Shown here in pieces: positions 10,345 to 22,260 of a stretch of 64,000 bases of DNA (the stretch's first letter is position 1; each line of letters begins with the position of its first letter). Under the pieces are notes generated by a model that saw only the letters and a list, made by a program, of their open reading frames with translations, was not told the origin of the DNA and searched no databases. A program made the position numbers and the translations under genes. Origin of the DNA: Dipteronia dyeriana (lineage: Eukaryota; Streptophyta; Magnoliopsida; Sapindales; Sapindaceae); NCBI GenBank assembly GCA_032871835.1, contig CM065298.1, forward strand, positions 13,211,096 through 13,275,095, given 5' to 3'.

Positions 10345-10527
10345 ATGATTGATGGACACGTCATTGCAGTGTCATCAAATATGAACATTTAAGTTCGGCG
10401 TCGGAAGGACGTAAGTCATAGAAACTAGCACAGTGGCAAGCAAGGACCGTTTCACAAGAAGATATGATTTATCGACCGTCTCTCAGTTCTAGCTATTATT
10501 ACAACACGCTGAGCGGACTCGTGTTTT
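10345..10527 (-). repeat. Repeat family G, 3' conserved block (copy G3)
   Basis: On the minus strand this matches the 3' ends of G1 (15,840-16,000) and G2 (63,820-63,990): a block beginning CACGAGTCCGCTCAGCG, continuing TGTTGTAATAATAGCTAGAA, then a GATCGGTGAATCC-like segment, and ending near AACTTAAATGTTCATATTT. Only this block is present here. Confidence 0.75.
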
Positions 10528-11019
10528 GTGTATGGGAAAAAGTGAATAATAAACACTATGCATACACTTCTCACACACACCATTCTCACCACAACCATAT
10601 TCTTATTTACATGCCTTCAATAAACATTAGAAATTGAGACAGTCGACGGAAACCACCTCAACTTTAGAGCACATTACGTAGGACTTTTTATAAATATTCT
10701 TTTAATAATGGCAATATGGTAACGACACAAAAATCAAGTATCACTCCTACTAGTAGGTCTTGACTCCAACCACCACCACAAAACCCTTACAGGTCTATTC
10801 CCAATGTCCACACGCATAAGATCCATTGCCAGATTCTTCTTTGGACTCAGGTATCTCACCCCCTCATCTAGTTTTTCTTTTTCCTCCCCGTTATCCAACC
10901 TGTGATCATTGCCCTCCTCGCTATCTTCTTTCTAGCATTAGTAATCATCCTATTGCCAATTATATTTCTTATCAAGGAATTTCAGATCACTAACTGTCTT
11001 TTCTTGGTCAGGTTGATTA

Positions 11020-12245
11020 GTTTCCATTCCTTGCTCTGTTCATGAGGTTATCTTGAATCCTAAGTGGGTGGCTGTCATACAAACGAAAATGGACACTCTT
11101 CGACGGAATCAAACTTGGGAGCTTTTTACTCTGCTTACTGGTGAGTGCATAATTGGTTGTAAGTGAGTTTTCACTGTTAAATATCTGGGGATGGCACTAT
11201 TGAACGATATAAGTCTCGTCTTGTGGCCAAAGGATTTACTTAGGTTTCAGACAAGGACTTAGGTGCTACATTTGCCCCAATTGCTAAATTAACCACATTT
11301 CATCTTCTAGTATCACTTGTTGCTTCCTATTTTTTGCCTCTTCATTAGCTGGATGTCAAGAATGCGTTTCTCATTGGTGATTAGTCAGAAACTATATATA
11401 TGGATCTGCCACCGGGTTTTCAGGCCCAGAGGGAGTATTCAAGGAAAGTATGTCGCCTTCGATAATCCTTTTGTGGTTTTAAGTAGTCTCCCCGAGCATG
11501 GTTTATCTGTTTCAGTGAAGTGGTTTTAAGTGTGGAATTTGTTCAATGTCACTCAGATCGCACATGCTTCATTCGTCGCCATCCTTAGGCTCAATGCATT
11601 ATCAACTCAGTTTATGTTGATGACATTGCTTTTACTAGAGATGATGCCCATGATATTGTCCAAGTGTGATATCGAGCAAATTTTTGACACTAAGGATTTG
11701 GGCCCTCTTTATTACTTCATTGGGGATGTGGTTGCTCGATCTAGCCGGGGCATATCCCTATCCCAACGAAAGTATTCTCTTGATCATCTTCATGATACAT
11801 GTATGCTTGGGTATAGGTCTGCCTCTACTCATATGGACCCTAATCTTAAGCTGTCAGCAGAGTCAAGGAATTATTACCAGATCCATCAGTGTATCAGCTT
11901 CTTGTGGGTCGTCTCATCTATCTAACGAACACAAGACCAGACCATACGTTTGTATTTAGTGTTGTGAGCCAGTTTAAGCACTCACCTTGTACCTCCTATT
12001 TGGATGTTGTTTATCACATTCTACGGCACCTCAAGACTTGTGCGGGTCTTGGAATTTTCTATGTGATCGGAGGACATTCAACCTATCATGCTTTACTGAT
12101 GCTAATTATGTGGGGTTAAAGAGTGATAGGCGTTCTACTGCTGGTTTATGCACCTTTCGTGGCAGTCATCTCATATCCTGAAAAAGTAAGAAATAAGTGG
12201 TCGCCTCATGGTCTTCCACGAGGTCGAGTAAGAAGTTGAATGTCT
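11020..12245 (+). pseudogene. Degenerate Copia reverse transcriptase, family distinct from A/C/D
   Basis: Translated in shifting frames, the segment keeps the order of a Copia RT: NPKWVAVIQTKMDTLRRNQT, the GCK...VFTVK segment, a QLDVKNAFL-like stretch (about 11,347-11,375), YVDDIAFTR-like sequence (about 11,617-11,640), IFDTKDLGPLYYFIGDVV, and then TRPD...VVSQF near the RT/RNase H junction. There are many stops and shifts, so it is an old fragment. No LTRs, PBS or TSD were found. Its sequence is clearly unlike the A/C/D family. Confidence 0.75.
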
Positions 12246-12802
12246 ATATTGAACCTTTTTTTAACTTCTTACATAAACGTAGACACGTTCCAATTTGGTT
12301 GATTAGATACAAATTGAGACACTAATTTTAGATAAATGATTTGAGTCATTCTTTTAATAACATTACAATGTTAAAAAAAGAATAGAGGTGTTTCCAACAT
12401 CAAGAAGGGATAGCCTAAATTTCTGCATGGAAACCTTAAGGTCACAAAACCGTAACAGGGAAGTATCAACAAACTCTGTGAATATATTTATATGTTTACA
12501 AAATCTTCTTTTCTCCGTGATACTAAAAAAAACAGGATTCTTGGTTGCCAAATTTATTCCTACATAGCAAATTTGGTTTCTGTATTTCGGTGAAATTACA
12601 TAAGACAATAAATTATAGTGTTGTTGCATAGATTTCTCTAAAAGTCGTTGACCAAATGGTGGACTAAATGGACCGTAAATTTTGAGCGAGAAAGGTCAAT
12701 AATAATTTGGTGTGAGAATACAATTTTAACCTTAAACATTTTATTATCAAGCTTCAAAAAAAAATTATTATTATATTAATTTTTTATTATTATATAAACA
12801 CT
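12246..12802. other. Unassigned AT-rich DNA
   Basis: No gene or convincing repeat boundary; (ATT)n-like low complexity at 12,765-12,795. Confidence 0.4.
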
Positions 12803-12953
12803 AAAGCTAAACAATCCAAAAGTTTAATCCCAATTTCAACCCAAATGACGTGGTAAATGGTTTTTTCATTAACCACATCATCCCATAATAAATATGTGTG
12901 GTAATGATAACTCACTTACCATATCATTTGGGTTAATTATTTGGGTTGTATAT
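12803..12953. mobile_element. MITE, first of a tandem pair
   Basis: A palindromic element of about 150 bp. The left arm GCTAAACAATCCAAAAGTTT pairs with the right end (ATTATTTGGGTTG), and CCAAATGACGTGGTAAATGG matches the inverted copy near 12,915-12,935. No coding capacity. The target duplication is not resolved. Confidence 0.65.
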
Positions 12954-12998
12954 CGTTATTCTTATATAAATGATTGGGTTTGGTTTTATATTAAAGAG

Positions 12999-13163
12999 TA
13001 GTGCTAAACAACCCAAAAATTTAGTCCAAATTTCAACCGAAATGATGCGTTAAGTGAGTTTTCATCACCACACAAAACATGAGACTATGTGGTTAATGAA
13101 AAAATCATTTACCATATCATTTGAGTTGAAATTTGGACTAATTTTTTGGGTTGACTAGCATTA
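12999..13163. mobile_element. MITE, second of a tandem pair
   Basis: The same family as the preceding element. TAGTGCTAAACAACCCAAAA at the left is inverted at the right as TTTTTGGGTTGACTAGCATT. The arms of about 70 bp share ATTTAGTCCAAATTTCAAC. The two copies lie 45 bp apart. Confidence 0.7.
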
Positions 13164-14284
13164 ATGCATATTAAAAGCTTTTGGGGAGGCTGTGAAGGGA
13201 GAGAGACCATGCGGTGTGGCTCGTAGTCAAGAGAGGGTGTGTGTGTATGACTGCATGAGAAGTGAATTGTGAGATAAAAACCCAGAAAGAGACAGAGGGC
13301 ATGTGTGTGAAATCCTTTGAAATCTATGGGTATATACTAAGATTTGAGAAAGTCTTTTCTCTTTATATTTTTCATTTTAAAATCCATCAAAATCCATCAA
13401 TTAAACAAATTCTACCAAATCAATGGACCTTTGGTTACATCTAAATTTGTTTCGATTTCTTAGAATTCTGAATTGAATACACCTAGATTTCATTGGATTT
13501 GATTGAAATCCTTCCAAATCACACTCCAGATAGACTTGATTGGATTCTTTATAAATTTGAATTGAATACACCTAGATTTTTAATATCCCTAAGAATTCTA
13601 ATCAAATCTTGACTAAATACACCCCTAAATCAAACAAACCACGAACATTTTTATTTAATTTCCTTCCAAAAATGAAAAAGGTTATGCTTTTATTTTACGT
13701 GAAACTATTTTGCCCTCAAATATAATAATTGTTTTTAATATTTTATTTCTCTTATAATTTTATCACATCACCAGAAAATAAAACAAAATTTCTCAAACAT
13801 CCTAATCATCGTTATCACAAAAAATAATAATAATCAAAACCATATTAGGAAAAAATAAATAATAAAAAACTAAATCATCAACATTCAATTTTAGCAACAA
13901 GAAAATGATAAAAAAACACAATTGAAAAAAAAGTCAAATCCTGATTTGATAAAAAAAATTAAGATTTAGTCCCCAAAAACAAAAACAAAATTGGAAAAAA
14001 AAAATCAAAATCAAAAATTGAAATAAAAACAAATTATTGTTTAAAAAAAATGAAGAAATAAAAACAAATTTTAAAGACCACAACCAAACCCTTAATCATC
14101 AACATCACCAAAACTGTCCATCTCCATCATCACCAAAATCATCCATTCATGTGTACTTGCCAAGATGAAAAACAATCTAGCGTCGACTTTTAAAATTAAA
14201 AAAAAAAAAGTCAAATGAAGAAAAAAAAATTGCCAATTTTTGGTATTCAATGATTTTTTTTGTTAAAACAAAATATTTTTTTTA
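13164..14284. other. Gene-free AT-rich stretch
   Basis: Two copies of TTGAATACACCTAGATTT (about 13,473 and 13,563), and long A-rich low-complexity sequence from 13,640 to 14,280. Nothing here looks like a gene. Confidence 0.5.
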
Positions 14285-14540
14285 GGAGGCGTGGCTTGGG
14301 TTATCTAGTTGTGATGGTAACAAAGCCCATAGTCTGGATGGTCTTAATTAAAATTTCAATAAGGCTAATTGGGATGTAATAGAGGGAGGTTTTATGAAGT
14401 TTCTTAATGAGTTCTATCATGATGGGTCGATTGTTAAAGAGCTAAACAAGACATTTATAACACTAATTCCTAAGTGAGTCAAGCCAGCTACCATGAAGGA
14501 TTTAGACCGATAAGTTTTGTGGGCTCCTTATACAAAGTCC
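14285..14540 (+). pseudogene. LINE reverse transcriptase N-terminal fragment
   Basis: In shifting frames the DNA encodes NWDVIEGGFMKFLNEFYHDG, then a KELNKTFITLIPK stretch and MKDFRPISFVGSLYKVLA. These are the standard start of the plant L1 reverse transcriptase domain. It stops abruptly where repeat G1 begins, and no other part of the LINE is next to it. Stop codons and truncation show it is dead. Confidence 0.75.
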
Positions 14541-14544
14541 TTGC

Positions 14545-16020
14545 TCCCATGGAGGATTTTCCTCCATAGGAGCTCACCATACACCTCCACCTCACTATTA
14601 TACACTTCCTCCATCCATCTTAGAGTAGATTACAAAGGAATTAGGAGCCCAAACCGAGCTAGGAAGGCTAGAAGCATCTTTGGAGGACTTGTCTTCAAGG
14701 GTTTGCTCTTCTTTACTCATTTCTTTGTATTTCTTGTATTCTTTGATGTATTCCACCAATTTTGGGATATTGTAAACCTACACTTGTGTAATAAATGTAT
14801 TGATTGTTCTTAAATTCATTTGGGTTTTATTTTGCTCTTTGATATATGTGTATTTATGCTCTTAATATGATATGTATATGTATGAATTGTTAGAAATCAA
14901 TATGTGTCCATGATTGGGTTTAGGAGTAGTTTTAATTTAGAGTAGAAATTAGATACCCATGATTGTTGATTGATTGATGGATGACTTGAAATTCCATTTA
15001 TTGAGTAATTTGAGTAATATGGATTTTAGCCCCAAAGAGTAGAAAATGTTTCAGTTAAGGCTTTTAGTTGCTAAATTGACCTTGGTTCATATCCTTGTTC
15101 TTAATAGGTCTTTGTATTAAGACACGATTTTCCATCCACGTGACAGGATTGGGTGATGAATTGATTGTGGGAAAATTCTCTAATCGAGAGGATGAACCTT
15201 TAACCTAAATTGAATGTTCTTAATGACATAACAACACATTGTTGCATATAGTTGTTAGGTAAACTTGTTTCCCATGTTTAGCCATCTTAGGGAGTTGACT
15301 AAACCGAATCTTTGACCTAGAAGTAAAGTCCACCGACATTTTCTTGTGCTTGTGTTGTTATATGGATGTTTTGAGTGCTTAAAGCCTTTGCTTAATTGAT
15401 CACTTTGTAATTGATTCATGGTTAGATGCTATGTACCGAGAGAAGACGCGTTTGACAATGCTTAGATAAACATTCACTATGCTTGACTAGAAAGTGCTAG
15501 AACCACTAGGCTAGCGTATAGGGTTCGATTTGTATTCCACGTATTGTCCGGATTGCTCGAGAGAGATTTCGGGTATATATGGATACTATCTCTAAGACAT
15601 CGAGAGAGATTAGAGGTTAATTAAGGGGATACGAACCTATGTATACTTGCACATTTGAGGATTAGGTGAGTCTAGAACGTAATTAGGAGGATTCTCACGG
15701 TTGAGTCGTTTCTCTAGTGTAACCATTTACATTCTGTATCACTCCATTCCATCATATCATTGTATATATTGTTTATTTCTGTAGTTTGCTAGGTTAGTTT
15801 AGCATTTAATTTTCAACCTATTCTTTCGCATATACAACACACGAGTTCGCTCGGAGTGTTGTAATAATAGCTAGAACTAGAGACGATCGGTGAATCCCAC
15901 CTCCCAGTGGATCGATCCCTTGCTTGCCGATGTGCTAGTCTCTATGACTTGCGCCCTTGCAAGGCCGAACTTAAATGTTCATATTTTATGACACAGCAAC
16001 AACGTGTCCCCATCAACCAG
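14545..16020 (+). repeat. Repeat family G, copy G1 (LTR-like, non-coding)
   Basis: Aligns with 62,343-63,990, starting CTCCCATGGAGG...TCCTCCATAGGAGCTCA and ending near ACAACGTGTC. Shared landmarks include GGGTTTAGGAGTAGTT, two CGAGAGA-type words, and a conserved terminal block containing TGTTGTAATAATAGCTAGAA and GATCGATCCCTTGCTTGCCG. There are no ORFs. The organisation resembles the R-U5 and leader region of a large Ty3-type or non-autonomous LTR element, but that family assignment is inference. Confidence 0.7.
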
Positions 16021-16021
16021 C

Positions 16022-16615
16022 GTCCTCAGTTTTGTATTTACGGTCTAATGATTCCCACAGTTCTTTGGCTGTTTTCTTTGAAGAATAGACGCTATATAAC
16101 GAATCTTACATCCCATTCAGTATGTAATGACGGCACAGAAAATCCGAGTGATTCCATGCATCAATAACATTTCATACCTGAACATCTCGCTCTTTACCAC
16201 TATTAGGTTTATGAGCATCTTCAGTCAAGAACATGCCAAGGTTCAATTGTGGTCAGATAAAACATCATCTTTTGCTACCATCGTTTAAAATTCATTCCAC
16301 TAAACTTATCAAGCTTCTCCATATGATTCATCAATAAAGGTACCGAATTCATGTAGGGATTTACTAAGGGAACATTCCCTTGACTCATTTACTGGCTCAT
16401 CACTAGATCAGGCATGTTTCTCACGAAAGAGTTGATGGCCGGAGTCGTTGTGACCACAGTAGGTAATACTACTGGTATCTGGCCCACAAGCAAAGAGTTC
16501 ACAGCCGAAGTATCTAATACCATACTTGGATTAACTTCAGGAGTCTCTAGTGGAACACTAAAGTTCACATTAGATTTGTCTGCCTTAGTATCACATAAAT
16601 AATAACACATATATC
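16022..16615 (-). pseudogene. Copia fragment D gag, N-terminal part
   Basis: Matches element A gag: KSNVNFSVPLETPEVNPSM at the N-terminus and NSFVRNMPDLVMSQ, followed in broken frames by the AIDAWNHSDF and [14 protein letters not shown] segments. The initiating MANK is altered to KADK, so even the start is lost. The remainder of the polyprotein is absent. Confidence 0.78.
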
Positions 16616-17003
16616 AGTTGATATCAAATCAAATTTCACTATGGAAATCACAATCAGTGTCTGATTTTGCAGACCCCGATTACCCAGTTGAAATCGTAAT
16701 TGATTTCGAAATCAGTGTCTAATAATAGACCCGATTTTCTAGAGTTATAAATCAGACGATCAATTGAAATACAATGTTTCGAGAGAAACCTGATTTCCAC
16801 AGATTATGTATGTATAAAAATTGAAATAAGTTTTCCAAAGAACCCGATTTCCACAGATACGAAATTGTAATAAGTGTTCCAAAAGAACCCGATTACCACG
16901 GTTGATTTTTTTTTGTGATGATTTGAACCAGAATTCTGATACTAGAAAGTTTGAAGAGGATTTTTTTTTTCTTTAAAAATGTAATACGAAATTGTCTTAC
17001 GGT

Positions 17004-17949
17004 TGTTAAAAATAATTCCAAAACAAACCTGGACGGTATCTAGAAACAGAAAGCAACAACAAAAGAAACAACACGTTAGAAAACTGTGTTTGAACCGAGG
17101 CCCGTGTTTGACACGGTGTCCTTAAGACAATTTCATCGGGCAACACCGTATGTGTATTAGACGATTGTCTCTCAAGATACAACGGTTCAACAGTGGTTGA
17201 CGTAAGCACTATCCACTACTAGCGAACTCAAACCGAGTTTAAACTTACCAAGAAAACAGAGAATAAGACTAGGAATTCGGCTGCTCAAAATTAAGTGTAT
17301 TTCGATCGATTGAATTTATGACGGAATACTAAGGCTTTTATAGCCAAACCAAAACACTAGGGTTTTGGGTTTAAATCGGTATTATTTTGGTAAATATGTT
17401 TTTGATTTAATGAGGAAATAAAATCAGATAATATTCTCCAAAGAGATATACTTCCAATCAAAACCGATTTTGTATTCTTAGTGACCAAGTAAGAAATCAG
17501 AGTCAAAACAATTAAAGAATTCCTTATTCTTCACAAACAAAAACATTGACTTAAGGAAGTGACAAAAGGTCAACTGGAATCTCACGGTCCAATCGGAGTG
17601 GCATTCGTGTATTCAAAGGTTCAGGGTCCATGATTTGCACCCCCATTACACACGCGAGAAAGAGCCTTTATGTCACACATTGTTGATAGCTCATATCACA
17701 CATTCACTTATATACTACATATAAATGATTTCTATAAGCAATGTGGGATTCACTTTAATCCCTACACAGTATGTCTACTTGGAGACTCAATTTCTCATTT
17801 ACTCATTAATCATTTTGTGAATTTGAGTAATACCATTTTGAAGTTCTCACGGAGGAGAATTCGAATCCACTTTAATCTTTCATTTCTATGGAATTTATCA
17901 TACTCAATTTGTACTCTCAAAATGAGAGTTTATCGTAAAAAATTCAACA
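17004..17949 (-). repeat. 5' LTR of Copia fragment D
   Basis: Homologous to the LTRs of A and C over its full length. Its conserved part includes the reverse complement of CCGTGTGAAACACGGGCC (here a decayed version at about 17,100) and the GGAGAATATTATCT segment. Confidence 0.82.
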
Positions 17950-17954
17950 AAAGC

Positions 17955-20210
17955 TTCGTTGCCTACTGCTTACCTAGGCCTTCAAGTGGGAAGCTGTCCG
18001 TGCGTGAAAATTTTCTGGTCAGAGTTGATTAGTTGTGTTGCCTACCATCTTGCACCTTGTAAAAAGGTGTTCCTTAACAAAGAAGGTAGATTGGTTCTCA
18101 TCAAATCCGATCCATAATGTCAAGTATTCCAATCTATATTATATGTCTGTATTTAAAATGCCCGTCATTGTGGCTCAAAATATCGAAAAACTACAGAGAA
18201 ACCTTTTTTACAGTGATGGGCAAGGGGAGAAAAGAAGAAGATTCACTCTGTTAAGTGGGATTTTCTGTGCAAAAGTCAGTTAAATGGTTGACTAGGTATT
18301 GGCTCTATCCTCTACAAGGACAAAAACCTTCCGGCAAAGTCGGTGTGGAGATTTGGCGGGGAAGAGTCGCCTTTGTGGAAGAGAGTGACTTGCGCTAAAT
18401 ATGGAGTATCGAAGGACATCCTTGGATGTGATTGGAGTTGTGGTGCAAACACTTCGGTCTTCGCAAAAGCGGTGGGGAATTTGTTTGTTAAGAGTTCTAT
18501 TTCGGTGAGGATTTTCAATGAGAGCTTCCGAGTTGTGGTGGGTAGGGGGGACAAAGCTGGAATGTGGACTAATATCTTGGTAGAGGGAATCCCCTTGAAG
18601 TTGGAATTCCCCAGAATCTTTACTCTTGTCATGAACAAGACATGTTGTATTAGAGAGTTTTAGAAAAAGGAAGGTCTTGTTTGCAAGTGGGAGGTTTCCT
18701 TAAGGAAACCTTTGTTTAACTGGGTGATCGAGCAATGTGGCTGTTTCAGAGGTTTTTTTAGAGAGTATTAATATTCGGGACTCGGTTCAGGATATGATTG
18801 GGTAGTCTCATGATCCTAAAGGGGTCTTTTCTGTTAAATCTTTTTGTAAATGATTAGAAGGTGAACCTAAAGAGGATATTCAAATTTTATTGGTGTTTGG
18901 CAAGGTTTGTGTCCTTTTATGATAGAGTTGTTCCTATGGCAACTTCTTCATGGAAGAGTTCTAGTCAGAGATGTTCTAAAAAGTTTTGGCTTACAAATGA
19001 GAGATAACTTGTTGTGCCCTCTCTGTCTGGATATCGAAGAATCCATTGATCACCTCTTTCTTTTCTACAACTGGTCATGGAGATTGTGGCAGCTTTGTAT
19101 GAACTGGTGGGGTATGTCCTCTATCTTGTCTTGAACGGTACAAGACTGATGGAAGAGGTGGTATGGCCTATGTTTTAAGAAGAAATAAGAAAGAGCTTGG
19201 AGATCTTTGTTTTTCGAGGTAGTTTGGACAATTCAGGAGTCGAGAAACAACAAGGTTTTCAAGGATGTTGAAACAAACATTACTCAAGCAGAGGATATGG
19301 TGTGGTTTTGAGTCTCTTGGTAGTTTAAATATTTGGGTGAAGGTTCAGTGGACCGAATCACCCTTATTTTGTTAAACATAAAAGTGTGTTGCATGGATAC
19401 GAGAAAAAAGAAGTTTCCAAATTCTGTGGATTGGATTCCCCCAACTGTTGAAGTTTTGAAATTAATGACGACGGGACGGCAAAAGGTTCTCCCGGCCCGG
19501 CTAGCATTGGTAGAGTTCTGAGGAATCATAGAGGGAAGGTATTGTGTATCTTTTCGGCAAATGTTGGTTTTCTTGATGCCATCACAGCTGAAATTCTAGC
19601 TATCGCTAGAGCTTGAGAGCAATGTGTTTCTAGACCAGAATTGGTGGTTAAACGAATGTTTTTTTTTTTTTCTTTTTTGAATGGCAAATATATAAACACA
19701 GCCAAAAGGCTAAAACAGGGTGGTTAAAACGAATGTTGTTGTTAATGATTCAAAGGTGGATGTTTCGTGGATTAACAACGATGGCTTTGGTAGCATAAAG
19801 CATGTGCAAACCATTTAAGACATTCATACCTTGTTGGGCAGTTCTGGTTCTACCGTTGTCATGTTCTATTATTATAGGTATTCTAACTCCCTCGTTGATC
19901 AGCTGGCTAAGAAAGGTTTTAGGAATGGAAGGGACGTCTTAACCTGGAGCCACTTATGATGCTGCAAAGTTTGTGTGTTTGTTTTGTCCTTGTTTTCTCC
20001 TTTTGGTTCCCTTTTGTTCTGTTTGTTTCCCCTTGTTTTTCATTTTTGATCTGGTCTCTTCTTGTTGTGCTTTGTTTTGCTGGTGTGGCTCTTTTCTCTC
20101 GAACATTTTTGGTTGTGGTTGTCGGGTGGCGTTTGGGTTGTTTTGTTCTGCTTGTTCTAAAGCCCTGACCTAGCTTTTGCCTTAATAAACTTACCTTTAA
20201 AAAAATATAT
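17955..20210 (+). pseudogene. LINE (L1-type) ORF2 C-terminal half and 3' end
   Basis: Order of surviving domains: RT thumb (NKEGRLVLIKSDP, then MPVIVAQNIEKLQR, IHSVKWDFLCKSQLNG), WRFGGEESPLWKRVTCAKYG, the pre-zinc region (VVVGRGDKAGMWTNIL), zf-RVT (LFLWQLLHGRVLVRDVL, then CPLCLDIEESIDHLFLF), and an RNase H tail (RVLRNHRGKVLCIFSAN, SLVDQLAKKG). The 3' untranslated region ends with AATAAACTTACC and a short A run near 20,200, so this copy retains its true 3' end. Stops and frameshifts are frequent. A 60-bp retroposon interrupts RNase H at 19,659-19,718. Confidence 0.85.
19643..19735 (-). mobile_element. 60-bp 5'-truncated retroposon with 16-bp TSD
   Basis: GGTGGTTAAACGAATG at 19,643-19,658 is repeated as GGTGGTTAAAACGAATG at 19,719-19,735. 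Between them is a 60-bp insert that begins with a T-rich tract and, on the minus strand, reads CTGTTTTAGCCTTTTGGC ... TTGCCATTC then a poly(A) tail. This is the signature of target-primed insertion of the extreme 3' end of a LINE or SINE. Confidence 0.88.
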
Positions 20211-20316
20211 TAAAATTAAAATTAGGTTCTTATGATGAAGTGTTTTAAAAATAGTGTCAAAAGTGAAAAAAAAGAGGATAAAAATCTTGGAAAAAATGAA
20301 GTGTTTATAAAATTTT

Positions 20317-20578
20317 GGGTTATTAGCACTAGTCCCCTCTGAACTTTATATAAATTTGTATTTTACACTTTAAACGTTTTTTGAGCATTAAACTCTCTAA
20401 ATTCTCATTTATTGATAAATAGTTTAGTTTATTGTCCTCTAAACGTCTATTTGAGGAGGTATTTACAATCAGATTTTGTCAATAAATAAGAGTTTAAGGG
20501 GTTTAATATCTAAAAAAAAGTTCATAAAGTAAAATGCAAACTCACGTAAAGGCCAGGGGGACTAGTGCCAATAATCCT
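20317..20578. mobile_element. 260-bp palindromic MITE (Mutator-like type)
   Basis: Both ends read GGRTTATTRGCACTAGTCCC on opposite strands, and the arms pair over about 100 bp. Possible direct repeats AAAATTTT/AGAATTTT flank it (7 of 8). Its TIR resembles that of the larger element at 29,722-31,228, so it may be a deletion derivative of a related parent. Confidence 0.75.
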
Positions 20579-21374
20579 AGAATTTTTTAAAAATTAAGTT
20601 TTTAAAATGAAGTGTATATAGAAAAGGGTGTGTAAAGAAAAAAATTTAATTGTAAAGAGAAAATATCATCATTAAATTTTAAATTTTTATAGTGGGTATG
20701 CGAGAACTATTTTTTCTTTCATCTCTTCCTTTTATTTGTTTTTCTCTCTCCATCATGGAATCAATTAACAAACAAGTTAAGGTTATCACTTGGCTTGGTA
20801 AACAAATTTATACGATCACAAAAGAGAAAATGCCGGTTGTACACAGTTTTAGAAGTGGAGGTATTTTTTTTTCTGTATTTTTTTTGGTCTTTAATGGGTT
20901 TTTGTTTCAATTGTGTAGAACATGAAATTATAAGAAGAAAACTTCAAAACAAATTAAAAATTTGAAACTAAATATTGAGGAAGAAAGAGGTTGAATGTCG
21001 CTTACTAGTTCCTATTTGGTATGTGTAATGGTTGTTCCTGTAGCCATGGATTTAATTAGGTTAAGGCAAATCCCTAAACCAACTAGTGGTGTCGATTTAT
21101 TTGGAAATAAATCGTGCTTATAGTTAGGGGTGGGAGTGAGTCGAATTGGTTTGGTTTTCGGTCAAAATTGTCCATAACTTGTATATACTCGATTTTCAGT
21201 TTCTTTTTAATTGGATTGACTTGCAAAATTGTTTGACTCGATTTTACTCCAATTTATCAGTTTTCAGTTCGATTTAATACGGTTTTGGGCCATTTGGCCC
21301 TGATGAAATTTTACCTATATTTTTTATTGTATAGGCCTCTTGGAACATAAATCGGTGTCTCTATTTTATAAAAA
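20579..21374. other. Unassigned, with one weak ORF
   Basis: An ORF of 77 codons at 20,692-20,925 contains MESINKQVKVITWLGKQ and MPVVHSFRSGG, then a possible splice donor (GGTATT, about 20,859). It matches no family I recognise, and there is no supporting promoter or second exon. I leave it uncalled. The rest is AT-rich. Confidence 0.25.
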
Positions 21375-22260
21375 GCAGTGTTATTGGTACATCCACTACT
21401 GAACTATTTATACCCTACATTTAAAATTATTTAACATTGTTTTTTTTCACTTTATCAAATTGCTTAAAAAGACGTAATTTTTTTATTAAAAAATCTTATA
21501 CAAAGTAAAACTAATAAAACCTCACTTTCCTTATTTCAAAACCCTAATGACATAGATTATTTTAAATAATTGAATGTTTACTATTTTTCAAAAAATATTT
21601 TTTATCAGATCTCGATCTTATGTTTCTTATGTTTAGTATTTATTGATTTTATCGTTTCACAAGTTTGTTTTGTGGTTTAAATTCCTGATCCATGTTTGCT
21701 ATTTTTTTTTCTTTGGTTTATTTTCTTTCAGATCTTCCAGACATTCTAAAATTTGTATAAATTCTTTTGTATATTTTATTTCAGATCTTCTAAAGTTAAT
21801 TTAATTTTATTTACAATAATATATATATATATAACAAAATCGCAACAAAAAAAACCTAAACTCTGACGAAACGAAACCAAAACCAAAACCCTAACTCATC
21901 GCTCAAAAAAATCATCAGACGATCAATATCAAACTCGCACTCTACCACTAACAATCTAATTAACTATAGAAAAAAAATCACATCTAATAAGGATGGTTTC
22001 ACTATGAAATAAGAAGAAAAAACAAGTCCTACAAAATGTATGTGAGAAAATTGTATATAAAGATTAGAGATTAAGTGCATTTTTATTTTTACTTTTTTTG
22101 AAAAGACATAGGGTGTATTAAACTTGAAAAATATGTAAAAGGGTAATCTTGAAATTAAATAAATAAAAATTAATAAAACCATCTAATTTTATATAATTAA
22201 ATCAAAATTTTAAAAAGTGAGGTATAAATAGCTCAATAGTCGGGGTGTCAATAGCACTAC
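21375..22260. mobile_element. Non-autonomous TIR element, about 0.9 kb
   Basis: The left end GCAGTGTTATTGGTACATCC is matched at the right, inverted, by GTAGTGCTATTGACACCCC. The arms continue through ACTGAACTATTTATACC and GCTATTTATACCTC for about 55 bp. No ORFs. A TSD is not convincing (6 of 9), so this copy is old. Confidence 0.6.

Larger units (their letters stand above)
16022..17949 (-). mobile_element. Copia fragment D (gag, leader and 5' LTR only)
   Basis: Minus-strand relative of elements A and C. It holds a 5' LTR (17,004-17,949, starting TGTTGAATTTTTTACG on the minus strand), the displaced primer-like site (about 16,935-16,945), the leader repeats (about 16,630-16,900) and the first part of gag (16,022-16,615). 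Everything downstream of gag is missing; the internal region ends at repeat G1. No TSD can be tested because one end is lost. Confidence 0.82.

Noticed and set aside
20692..20925. Small novel gene (77 codons)
   Set aside because: No recognisable domain, second exon or promoter; it is within the length expected by chance, so it is only mentioned as unassigned.
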